This document shows positions 1 to 5,778 of a stretch of DNA of 7,725 nucleotides, one piece after another (the first letter of the stretch is position 1; each line of letters begins with the position of its first letter). A model generated the notes under the pieces. It was not told the DNA's origin. It ran no database searches and was given only the letters and a program-made list of their open reading frames with translations. This stretch comes from Candidatus Arcticimaribacter sp. GTDB lineage: Bacteria > Bacteroidota > Bacteroidia > Flavobacteriales > Flavobacteriaceae. A program made the translations under genes and the position numbers. Location of the stretch: positions 4,210 through 11,934 of the forward strand of contig WTJP01000147.1 in the NCBI GenBank assembly GCA_011526275.1, read 5' to 3'.

Positions 1-1229
1 TCTCTTGTGCGTTGTTCCAACAAGATTTTCTCGCCGTAGGAGCGTACTTTTTCTTTGGCAGCATCATCAAAGTGACGCACCGTGTAGAGATTTACCCCCT
101 CGGTCACGGTTACTTTGAATTTTGCACGAAGCTCGGTTAAAAGTTCTTCCAAACGGTTGTATTTATTGTTGACCACCACCGAAAAACTAATGGCCGAGTT
201 TTGGATGAGCTCTACCCGCATTTGGAAACGCGAAAGCAAAGCAAAAATGTCGGAAATATTGTCTTCGACGATAAAAGAAAAATCTAAGGAAGATAGCTTT
301 AAAAGCACCTGATTTTGTTTGACAATAAAACAAGGCACATGGGGTTCAAGCGTTTGCCCTTTAGACACTGCTGTACCTTTGCCTTCTGGAGCAATAAAAG
401 AACGCACATACAACGGTATTTCTTTGCGTTGCAGGGGTTGTAGGGTTTTAGGGTGAATAACCGAAGCCCCGTAAAACGCCAACTCGATTGCTTCGCGATA
501 AGAAATTTGATTCAACAGTACCGTGTCTTCAAAGTGACGTGGATCGCCGTTCAATACCCCGGGGACATCTTTCCAAATCGTAACCGATTCAGCGCCTAAA
601 GCATAGCCAAAAATTGCAGCGGTATAATCGGAGCCTTCGCGGCCTAAAGTGGTGGTAAAGTTATTGCTGTCGCTTCCAATAAAGCCTTGCGAAATAATGA
701 GTTTAGCCCCATTGACCTGCTCTTTGATGCTGGCCTGTGTCAATTCCCAATCTAAATTTGCATCGCGATAGTAATTGTCTGTCTTTACACATTTGCGCGC
801 ATCGAGCCAGTGGGCAGGCAACCCAATGGAACGTAAGTAATCGCAAATAATGGTCGTGGAGATCAACTCCCCAAAAGAAACCGTTTGGTCATAAACAAAA
901 CTGTAATTGGGAGATTTGTTATGCTCAAAAAAGGAAATCATTTCTCCGATGAATTTCCTTACTTTTTCTTCTAAGGCTGCACTATTCTCCCCCATTAATT
1001 CTTTCACTATCGTTAAGTGAAAAGCTTCTAGGGCTTGAATAGCTGTTTTGAGTTGTTCTGGCTTGTTTTGATAGGTCGCTACAATCTCTTCTAGGGCATT
1101 GGTAGTTTTTCCCATAGCGGAAACGATGATTAACACATCTTCATACCCCACTTGTTGTAGCACCGAGGCTACGTTTTTTACGCTAGGTGCATCTTTAACC
1201 GAGGCACCTCCAAACTTAAATATTCTCAT
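1..1229 (-). CDS. lysC: Aspartate kinase, monofunctional (C-terminus cut by window edge)
   Basis: Phosphorylates L-aspartate with ATP, the first committed step to lysine, methionine, threonine and diaminopimelate; cytoplasmic. The minus-strand frame is open from the ATG at 1229 to the window edge and gives 409 residues. The N-terminal amino-acid-kinase domain (about 1-285) opens with the signature KFGGASV (5-11) and holds VSFGE (117-121), GREGSDYTA (196-204) and IWKDVPGV (218-225). From about 300 onward the sequence looks like the C-terminal ACT regulatory region, where end-product amino acids normally bind. The last visible residues, LLEQRTR, resemble a stretch close to the end in homologues, so probably fewer than about 15 residues are missing. 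There is no homoserine dehydrogenase fusion up to the edge. The start lies 14 bases inside the end of the upstream acetyltransferase gene, implying translational coupling; an AAGGA stretch sits only two bases from the ATG, too close for a good ribosome site. Which amino acid inhibits the enzyme cannot be read from the sequence. Family call is firm; the symbol lysC is by analogy. Confidence 0.93.
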   Translation of the reverse strand, partial: MRIFKFGGASVKDAPSVKNVASVLQQVGYEDVLIIVSAMGKTTNALEEIVATYQNKPEQLKTAIQALEAFHLTIVKELMGENSAALEEKVRKFIGEMISFFEHNKSPNYSFVYDQTVSFGELISTTIICDYLRSIGLPAHWLDARKCVKTDNYYRDANLDWELTQASIKEQVNGAKLIISQGFIGSDSNNFTTTLGREGSDYTAAIFGYALGAESVTIWKDVPGVLNGDPRHFEDTVLLNQISYREAIELAFYGASVIHPKTLQPLQRKEIPLYVRSFIAPEGKGTAVSKGQTLEPHVPCFIVKQNQVLLKLSSLDFSFIVEDNISDIFALLSRFQMRVELIQNSAISFSVVVNNKYNRLEELLTELRAKFKVTVTEGVNLYTVRHFDDAAKEKVRSYGEKILLEQRTR

Positions 1230-1710
1230 TTTCCTTCGCTAAATAACGACGCATGGCCGCTTGATCCATTTGAACAGTGCGCCAATCCTCGAGGACATCC
1301 GCACCACTATTTTCATAAAAATTTACTGCATGGGTGTTCCAGTCCAACACCACCCATTCAATTCGTCTTACCCCCTGCGCTTCTGCATAGGCGATAAATT
1401 TGGTATAGAGCGCTTTCCCCAAACCTGTACCGCGTTCCTTTTGGGTAACGATTAGATCTTCCAAGTGAAAGGTTGGCCCTTTCCAAGTAGAATAGCGTGG
1501 GTAAAACAAAGCCATTCCAACAACTTGCCCTTGCTTTTCAGCTACAAAACATTGAAATTTTGGCTGCCCCCCAAAAGCGTGCTCGAGAAGATCATCTTCT
1601 GAAATTACAACCGCCTCGGGCTCTTTTTCAAAATCGGCTAGTTCTTGGATCAATCCAAGTACGGCTTTCATGTCTTTGGGCTCTGCCCATCGCAAAACTG
1701 CAGCTTTCAT
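1216..1710 (-). CDS. GNAT N-acetyltransferase, SSAT (diamine acetyltransferase)-like
   Basis: Predicted cytoplasmic acetyl-CoA-dependent N-acetyltransferase of 164 residues, the usual size for a stand-alone GNAT domain. The order of motifs follows the spermidine/spermine (or thialysine) acetyltransferase branch: VVGMALFY strand (63-70), STWKGPTFHLEDL (74-86), the pyrophosphate-binding loop RGTGLG (93-98), a VLDWN stretch (121-125) and NFYENSGA (130-137). Tyr132 aligns with the tyrosine usually proposed as general acid. The substrate may be a polyamine, thialysine or another small amine, and this is not decidable from sequence. It lies between an esterase-like gene and aspartate kinase and overlaps the latter by 14 bases, so the two are probably co-transcribed. 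The ATG at 1710 is preferred because a TATTTTTG promoter element lies just five bases upstream and the protein begins at the expected point of the fold. Family call is strong; substrate assignment is weak. Confidence 0.9.
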   Translation of the reverse strand: MKAAVLRWAEPKDMKAVLGLIQELADFEKEPEAVVISEDDLLEHAFGGQPKFQCFVAEKQGQVVGMALFYPRYSTWKGPTFHLEDLIVTQKERGTGLGKALYTKFIAYAEAQGVRRIEWVVLDWNTHAVNFYENSGADVLEDWRTVQMDQAAMRRYLAKENENI

Positions 1711-1714
1711 GGCG

Positions 1715-1749
1715 CAAAAATAAGATTGTTCTAAAGACTATTTAACAAA
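1715..1749 (-). promoter_or_regulatory. Putative Bacteroidota-type promoter for the acetyltransferase-lysC pair
   Basis: On the minus strand, TATTTTTG (1715-1722) matches the Bacteroidota -7 consensus TAnnTTTG, and a TTTG (1746-1749) lies 23 bases upstream of it, at the long end of the usual spacing for the -33 element. The -7 box ends only five bases before the ATG at 1710, so a transcript from it would be leaderless or nearly so. It would allow the acetyltransferase and aspartate kinase genes to be expressed independently of the upstream pdxJ-hydrolase pair. The assignment rests on the consensus match only. Confidence 0.45.
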
Positions 1750-1759
1750 TTGAGTGCTA

Positions 1760-1787
1760 TTTCACATTTTGTGATTATTGTGTGAAA
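1760..1787. repeat. TGTGA half-site cluster / short inverted repeat
   Basis: Between the hydrolase and acetyltransferase genes there are three copies of the pentamer TGTGA or its complement: TCACA at 1762-1766, TGTGA at 1770-1774 and TGTGA at 1781-1785. The first and last sit in a 7-base inverted repeat, TTTCACA (1760-1766) with TGTGAAA (1781-1787) and a 14-base loop. The first two form a tight palindrome with a 3-base centre. It lies upstream of the predicted -33 box of the acetyltransferase promoter, a plausible place for an activator or repressor site. TGTGA is also the half-site of CRP-type regulators, but the spacing here is not the canonical TGTGA-N6-TCACA. There is no T-run on the minus-strand downstream side, so it does not look like a terminator. 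Confidence 0.35.
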
Positions 1788-1792
1788 AAGGC

Positions 1793-2560
1793 TCACCACC
1801 ATGCATTTATGGCCTGAGCGAAGTCTGCGGGGTTTTCCGCATGCAACCAGTGTCCCGCTCTTGGAATGGTGACCAATTCTGCCAAAGGAAAATGGTGTTT
1901 CAACAACAACTCGTCTTGGGTCTCAATATAGCCCGAATGTTCTCCTTTTAAAAAGAGGGTTTTCCCTGCATATTGCTGTTCTTTCCCTAAGGGGGTTCCA
2001 ATGCGATCGCTAGCATTTTTTAAGACCTCAATATTCAAACGCAACCCCAGTTGTTCTGGGCTCACGCGATAAATGTTTTTCAGCAGGAACTGTCGTGTTG
2101 GGGCTTCCTTGACATACTGTGCTAACTGTTCATCGGCCGCCTTTCGGCTTTTTAGGACAGAAAAGTCGAGGGAGGCTAAACCGTTTAAGATCGTTTGATG
2201 ATGAGGCGGATAGGTTTTAGGTGCAATATCTGCAACGATGAGTTGTTCCACTTTCTCGGGATACAAACAGGCAAAAAGCATGGCGACTTTCCCTCCCATG
2301 GAATGCCCCAAAATAGTGGCTTGTTGAAGCTGATTTTCATTGAAATAATGGCGTAAATCTTCTGCCATTTCCTCATAACCGAAATCGGCAGACCAAAAAC
2401 TTCTCCCGTGATTACGCTGGTCTATGAGGTGAACCCGCCAGCCTTGGCTAGCCCAATTTTTTGCGTGGGTTTTCCAATTGTCTCCCATCCCGAGAAATCC
2501 ATGGAGGACAATGAGATCTTTTTCTCCATCTCCCACCACCAAAGCATGAACTAACTCCAT
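1793..2560 (-). CDS. Alpha/beta-hydrolase, YbfF-type esterase
   Basis: Predicted cytoplasmic serine hydrolase of 255 residues, typical for the family, with no signal peptide. It has the oxyanion-hole segment HGFLGMGDNW (20-29), the DQRNHGRS stretch (47-54), the nucleophile elbow GHSMGG (85-90, Ser87), VADIAP (109-114) and a C-terminal GHWLHAE (236-242) with the catalytic His237. Asp111 is a likely acid by analogy with YbfF. The pattern HGFLG, DQRNHGRS, GHSMGGK and DIAP is characteristic of YbfF/ABHD11-like acyl esterases rather than haloalkane dehalogenases or lipases. The physiological substrate is unknown; acyl thioester or short-chain ester cleavage is inferred from the family. The ATG shares its first base with the pdxJ stop (TAATG), so it is almost certainly co-translated with pdxJ. 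This pairing is, from memory, common in flavobacteria, without a known functional link to vitamin B6. Confidence 0.9.
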   Translation of the reverse strand: MELVHALVVGDGEKDLIVLHGFLGMGDNWKTHAKNWASQGWRVHLIDQRNHGRSFWSADFGYEEMAEDLRHYFNENQLQQATILGHSMGGKVAMLFACLYPEKVEQLIVADIAPKTYPPHHQTILNGLASLDFSVLKSRKAADEQLAQYVKEAPTRQFLLKNIYRVSPEQLGLRLNIEVLKNASDRIGTPLGKEQQYAGKTLFLKGEHSGYIETQDELLLKHHFPLAELVTIPRAGHWLHAENPADFAQAINAWW

Positions 2561-3273
2561 TATTTCAGCAAGCTTAAATAGCGTTTTACTACGGTTTCAA
2601 AACCGAAGTAAAGCGACTCACTCATGAGGGCGTGACCTATGGAAACTTCCAATAGTCCTGGAATTTCTTGTGCAAAAAAGGCGATGTTTTCCAAGCTTAA
2701 ATCATGACCAGCATTGACGCCTAAACCAAGTGAATTGGCTAATTGTGCTGCTTCACGATAAGGAGCGATGGCTGCTTCTTTGTCTTTGGTGTAATTTTGC
2801 GCATAGGCCTCGGTGTATAATTCGATGCGATCAGTGCCTGTTGCAACAGCACCCTCAATGCTTTTTAGATCTGGATCGACAAAAATAGAAGTGCGAATCC
2901 CCGCTGCTTTAAATTCTGCAATAACATCCTTTAAAAATGAAGCATGACGCAGGGTGTCCCAACCTGCATTGGAGGTAATGGCATCTTCGGCATCGGGAAC
3001 CAAAGTAACCTGCGTTGGGCGAATCGCCAAAACCAATGCTTTGAATTCAGGAATGGGATTCCCTTCAATGTTATATTCTGTGGTTACCACGGAAGGAAGT
3101 TCACGTGCATCGCTGTAACGAATGTGTCGCTGGTCTGGGCGTGGATGCACCGTTATTCCTTGAGCACCAAAATTTTGTAAGTCGGTCGCCACCTGCAAAA
3201 GATTGGGGACATCTCCGCCTCGAGAATTGCGAAGCGTCGCAACTTTGTTCACGTTCACACTAAGCTTTGTCAT
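2560..3273 (-). CDS. pdxJ: Pyridoxine 5'-phosphate synthase
   Basis: Condenses 1-deoxy-D-xylulose 5-phosphate with 3-amino-2-oxopropyl phosphate to form pyridoxine 5'-phosphate, the ring-closing step of DXP-dependent vitamin B6 synthesis; cytoplasmic TIM-barrel enzyme. Visible family features are the N-terminal KLSVNVNKVATLRNSRGG (3-20), the active-site TVHPRPDQRHIR (41-52, His43), EYNIEGNP (66-73, Glu70), VTLVPD (89-94), the strand IFVDPD (130-135), NAGHDLSLEN (187-196, His190) and SIGHAL (211-216). The length of 237 residues is normal. The start is set at the ATG at 3273: an in-frame TTG at 3279 would add only two residues, while family members begin MTKLSVN. It is first in a minus-strand unit with the hydrolase directly downstream (one-base overlap). 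A TAnnTTTG element precedes it in the divergent region shared with nadK. Confidence 0.97.
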   Translation of the reverse strand: MTKLSVNVNKVATLRNSRGGDVPNLLQVATDLQNFGAQGITVHPRPDQRHIRYSDARELPSVVTTEYNIEGNPIPEFKALVLAIRPTQVTLVPDAEDAITSNAGWDTLRHASFLKDVIAEFKAAGIRTSIFVDPDLKSIEGAVATGTDRIELYTEAYAQNYTKDKEAAIAPYREAAQLANSLGLGVNAGHDLSLENIAFFAQEIPGLLEVSIGHALMSESLYFGFETVVKRYLSLLK

Positions 3274-3287
3274 GGTCAAATTTTTTC

Positions 3288-3295
3288 CAAAAATA
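3288..3295 (-). promoter_or_regulatory. Putative -7 promoter element of pdxJ
   Basis: On the minus strand the sequence TATTTTTG fits the Bacteroidota -7 consensus TAnnTTTG and ends 14 bases before the pdxJ ATG. No convincing TTTG -33 box lies at the usual distance, so this is a partial match. It is the only -7 match I see upstream of pdxJ. Confidence 0.4.
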
Positions 3296-3363
3296 CAAAC
3301 TTCACTTCCCTAAGCCTACCCTTTATTGAGAAAAGCTTTTATCCAAGCCCAAGTTTAATTTCG

Positions 3364-3371
3364 TAAGTTTG
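3364..3371 (+). promoter_or_regulatory. Putative -7 promoter element of nadK
   Basis: TAAGTTTG is a match to TAnnTTTG and ends 15 bases before the nadK ATG at 3387. A TTG that could be read as an earlier start (3369) overlaps this box, which argues against using it. No clear TTTG is present at the -33 position; a TTTT at 3337-3340 lies at a 23-base spacing. Together with the element facing pdxJ it defines a divergent promoter region of 113 bases (3274-3386), with a 10-base palindrome AAAAGCTTTT (3331-3340) near its middle. Confidence 0.45.
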
Positions 3372-3386
3372 TACAAAACAGTTCGC

Positions 3387-4259
3387 ATGCAAATCGCTGT
3401 CCTTTGTCCGTTCATCAACCCCGTCTCTTTAGGTTATGCCGAAGGTGTCATTGAACATCTCTTGGGCTTGAAGATGAAGGTTTTAGTGGATCAACAATTG
3501 CATGAAGGACTCGAAACCTCAGACGTTAAAGAACAACTCCAACTGTTTTCAAGTCTCGATGCAAATACAGATTATTTGATTTGCATTGGTGGTGATGGCT
3601 CCATGTTGCAAGCCGTGACCGTTGTTCAAGACAGTAATGTACCCATATTGGGGATCAATACCGGCCGCCTTGGGTTTTTAACCAGCCTACAAAAAGAGTC
3701 CTTGAACAAAGGCCTTCAATTGTTATGGGACAAAAAATACCGTTTGGTAGAACGAACTTTATTGGCAGTTGATTTAGGCAAAGAACAAAAGCTACTGGGC
3801 GATTTCCCTTATGCTTTAAATGAAATTAGTGTAAGTCGAAAAGACACTGCCTCCCTCATTAGCGTAAATGCTAGTATCGATGGAAAAGCACTAACCACCT
3901 ACTGGGCAGATGGACTCATTGTGACTACGCCAACCGGCTCAACGGGCTATAACTTAAGCAGTGGTGGCCCCATTGTTTTACCCGAAACCCCTAGCTTGGT
4001 GATGACGCCAATTGCCCCCCACAACCTCAATATTCGGCCTTTGGTTTTACCCGACAATACCGAGATTACCCTAACCGTTTCTGGACGGGAAGACCAACAT
4101 TTACTCTCTTTAGATTCCCGCTTGATTAGCCTGCCGCATCAAAGTCCAATAAAGATTCGAAAAGCGCCCTTTACCATCTCAACAGTAGAGTTCAATGACA
4201 CCGCTTTTTACACCACGCTGCGCGAGAAATTGTATTGGGGACTCGACAAGCGAAACTAG
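3387..4259 (+). CDS. nadK: NAD kinase
   Basis: Phosphorylates NAD+ to NADP+ with ATP or polyphosphate in the cytoplasm, setting the NADP(H) pool. The protein has 290 residues from the ATG at 3387. The family signature GGDGSML (68-74) contains the catalytic Asp70, followed by NTGRLGFLT (91-99), the NAD-binding NEISVSR (145-151), the YWADGLIVTTPTGSTGY segment (172-188) and SSGGPIV (191-197). The C-terminal FYTTLREKLYWG (274-285) is the ending I expect in Bacteroidota homologues. The ATG is chosen over an in-frame TTG at 3369 because the latter lies in the predicted -7 box and the protein would normally begin MxIA. It is divergent from pdxJ and is followed by an 80-base spacer full of inverted repeats, so it may be transcribed partly separately from the envelope genes downstream. 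Confidence 0.97.
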   Translation: MQIAVLCPFINPVSLGYAEGVIEHLLGLKMKVLVDQQLHEGLETSDVKEQLQLFSSLDANTDYLICIGGDGSMLQAVTVVQDSNVPILGINTGRLGFLTSLQKESLNKGLQLLWDKKYRLVERTLLAVDLGKEQKLLGDFPYALNEISVSRKDTASLISVNASIDGKALTTYWADGLIVTTPTGSTGYNLSSGGPIVLPETPSLVMTPIAPHNLNIRPLVLPDNTEITLTVSGREDQHLLSLDSRLISLPHQSPIKIRKAPFTISTVEFNDTAFYTTLREKLYWGLDKRN

Positions 4260-4264
4260 ACAAT

Positions 4265-4279
4265 ATTTTAGTGTAAAAT
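4265..4279 (+). repeat. AT-only hairpin directly after nadK
   Basis: ATTTTA (4265-4270) and TAAAAT (4274-4279) form a perfect 6-base inverted repeat around GTG, starting six bases after the nadK stop. The stem contains only A-T pairs and would be weak. There is no following T-run, so it is unlikely to terminate transcription alone. Its last base is also the first base of the larger inverted repeat that follows. Confidence 0.4.
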
Positions 4280-4339
4280 CAGTTTAGTATAGTAGCACTG
4301 TACTGGCAATTGCTAGTGCCTTTTTGCACCCTAAACTGA
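4279..4339 (+). repeat. Nested inverted repeats abutting the DUF6089 start codon
   Basis: A perfect 9-base inverted repeat, TCAGTTTAG (4279-4287) and CTAAACTGA (4331-4339), frames a 43-base interior and ends immediately before the ATG at 4340. Inside it are competing short helices: TAGCA (4293-4297) with TGCTA (4311-4315), GCACT (4295-4299) with AGTGC (4315-4319), and GTGC (4316-4319) with GCAC (4326-4329). If formed in the mRNA, the outer stem would close directly at the start codon. It could be an mRNA structure controlling translation, a processing site, or a site bound as DNA. Confidence 0.5.
4295..4325 (+). terminator. Weak terminator-like hairpin between nadK and the DUF6089 gene
   Basis: GCACT (4295-4299) pairs with AGTGC (4315-4319) across a 15-base loop and is followed by C and five T residues (4321-4325). 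That resembles a weak rho-independent terminator or attenuator reading rightward after nadK. The 5-base stem and long loop make it marginal, and no clear TAnnTTTG promoter follows it, so full termination would leave DUF6089, uppS and bamA without an obvious promoter. Partial attenuation is the more reasonable reading. Confidence 0.25.
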
Positions 4340-5050
4340 ATGAAACGGATTGGCTTATTTATTGTTTTCCTCTGGGTTATTTCCCCAGCGAATGCACAAA
4401 TCCATGAACTTGGATTTTTTGCTGGTGGAAGCAACACCATTGCAGACATTGGTCCCACCAATTTTGTCTATGCCAATTCTCCTGTTTTGGGGCTAATATA
4501 CAAGTGGAACATTACCACCCGCTATGCCATTCGTGGAAGTTTTATGCGCTCGACCCTAAAAAACAATGATGTATATGCTTCAGACCTTAGTCGTTTCCGT
4601 CGGTTTTTAAATGTCGAAAATACCATCAATGAGTTTTCATTGGGTTTTGAAGTGAACTTTTTTGACTTCAACCTGCATGACGATGACAAGGAAATTACCC
4701 CCTATGTGTTTTCAGGGATAAATTATTTCAGCTATGACCTGCTCCATGTTCCCTTAACTGCAGGAGACGATGTCATTCAAAAATACGATAGCGCCATGGA
4801 GATTTCAATCCCAGCTGTAGTGGGAATAAAAGCGAGTATTTCCCCACTGTTTGTGGTGAGTTTAGAAACAGGTATTCGCTATGCCTTGACCGATAATCTC
4901 GATGGGAGCAACCCAATTACAGGAGAATTTCAAAATGACACTTTCGCAAAACACGGTTCGAAGTACAATAAAGACTGGTATGTCTTTACTGGCTTATCTT
5001 TTAGTTATACCTTTGGCCAAATTCCGTGTTACTGTAAAGAAAAGAAATGA
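4340..5050 (+). CDS. DUF6089-family secreted/outer-membrane beta-barrel protein
   Basis: Function unknown. The 236-residue protein begins with a clear signal peptide: KR at 2-3, a hydrophobic stretch 4-14 and a likely cleavage after ANA (17-19), leaving Gln20 as the mature N-terminus. The rest consists of alternating beta strands with aromatic-rich ends (GLIYKWNITTRYAIRGSF at 51-68, TPYVFSGINYF at 120-130, WYVFTGLSFSYTFG at 213-226), as expected for a small outer-membrane barrel. It ends with a CYC cysteine pair (230-232), which I recall as typical of the DUF6089 family in Bacteroidota. The stop overlaps the uppS start by four bases (ATGA), and bamA follows. The conserved position beside envelope genes suggests an envelope role, but nothing more specific can be read. 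Its start codon directly follows a 9-base inverted repeat arm. Confidence 0.88.
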   Translation: MKRIGLFIVFLWVISPANAQIHELGFFAGGSNTIADIGPTNFVYANSPVLGLIYKWNITTRYAIRGSFMRSTLKNNDVYASDLSRFRRFLNVENTINEFSLGFEVNFFDFNLHDDDKEITPYVFSGINYFSYDLLHVPLTAGDDVIQKYDSAMEISIPAVVGIKASISPLFVVSLETGIRYALTDNLDGSNPITGEFQNDTFAKHGSKYNKDWYVFTGLSFSYTFGQIPCYCKEKK

Positions 5051-5778
5051 TTGACGAGAGCAATTTACCGAAACACATCGCCATCATCATGGACGGGAAC
5101 GGCCGATGGGCGCAATCGCAAGGGAAAAATCGCCTATTTGGGCACCGCAACGGAACAGAAGCCGTCCACAAAGTGGTTGAAGCTGCTGCACGTTTGCAAA
5201 TTGAACACCTTACCCTTTACGCTTTTTCTACAGAAAATTGGAATCGTCCAAAATTGGAAGTCAGCACTTTAATGGATTTATTGATCAAAGCACTTCGCCG
5301 AGAACTCAATAAAATGATTAAGAACAACATCCAACTCCGAAGTATAGGTGACATTAGTAAGCTTCCAACCGAAGTGGAGAAAGAATTGCTAGAGACCATT
5401 GAAAAGACGAGTCAAAATACAGGAATGATTCTCACTTTGGCTTTAAATTACGGGGCTCACCAAGAGCTCACCCATGCCGTTCGTCAAATTGCAGCCAAAG
5501 TTAAAAATAATATAATTTCGCTCGAAAATGTTGACGAAACCATTATTAATGAGCATCTTTACACGCAAAATTTACCTGCCGTGGATTTATTAATCCGCAC
5601 CAGCGGGGAACAACGAATAAGTAACTTTTTACTGTGGCAAATTGCCTACGCCGAATTGTATTTTTCTGAGGTCTTTTGGCCCGATTTTAATGAAAGACAT
5701 TTTGAAGACGCAATTATTAGCTACCAAAAACGAGAACGTAGATTTGGAAAAACAAGCGAACAACTCACCCACTCATAA
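5047..5778 (+). CDS. uppS: Undecaprenyl diphosphate synthase (isoprenyl transferase)
   Basis: Adds isopentenyl units in cis to farnesyl diphosphate to make the C55 lipid carrier used for peptidoglycan and surface polysaccharide; cytoplasmic, membrane-associated. At 243 residues it has normal length and all main cis-prenyltransferase regions: IAIIMDGNGRWA (11-22, Mg-binding Asp16), GHRNG (32-36), TLYAFSTENWNRP (56-68) and LLIRTSGEQRISNFLLWQ (181-198) with the diphosphate-binding Arg184, Arg190 and Ser192, then AYAELYFSEVFWPDF (200-214, Glu203). One oddity is NYGAHQEL (134-141): the position normally held by arginine in the NYGxRxEI motif is His137, and the codon CAC is one base from CGC. The other key residues are intact, so an active enzyme is expected. 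It starts within the DUF6089 stop (ATGA), and bamA appears to begin inside its 3' end, indicating tight co-expression of the three genes. Confidence 0.96.
   Translation: MIDESNLPKHIAIIMDGNGRWAQSQGKNRLFGHRNGTEAVHKVVEAAARLQIEHLTLYAFSTENWNRPKLEVSTLMDLLIKALRRELNKMIKNNIQLRSIGDISKLPTEVEKELLETIEKTSQNTGMILTLALNYGAHQELTHAVRQIAAKVKNNIISLENVDETIINEHLYTQNLPAVDLLIRTSGEQRISNFLLWQIAYAELYFSEVFWPDFNERHFEDAIISYQKRERRFGKTSEQLTHS

Noticed and set aside
115..312. Plus-strand reading frame of 65 codons within the aspartate kinase gene
   Set aside because: It is antisense to the strongly supported aspartate kinase frame and shows no recognisable domain.
1497..1745. Plus-strand reading frame of 82 codons antisense to the acetyltransferase
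   Set aside because: The minus strand carries a clear GNAT domain here; the plus-strand product has no family features.
1760..1787. Possible transcription terminator after the hydrolase gene
   Set aside because: The minus-strand hairpin is AT-rich and is not followed by a T-run, so it fits a protein-binding site better.
2944..3180. Plus-strand reading frame of 78 codons antisense to pdxJ
   Set aside because: It lies wholly inside pdxJ, whose motifs are intact; the product is low-complexity shadow translation.
4279..4461. Minus-strand reading frame spanning the start of the DUF6089 gene
   Set aside because: It overlaps the signal peptide region of the plus-strand gene antisense and has no recognisable protein features.
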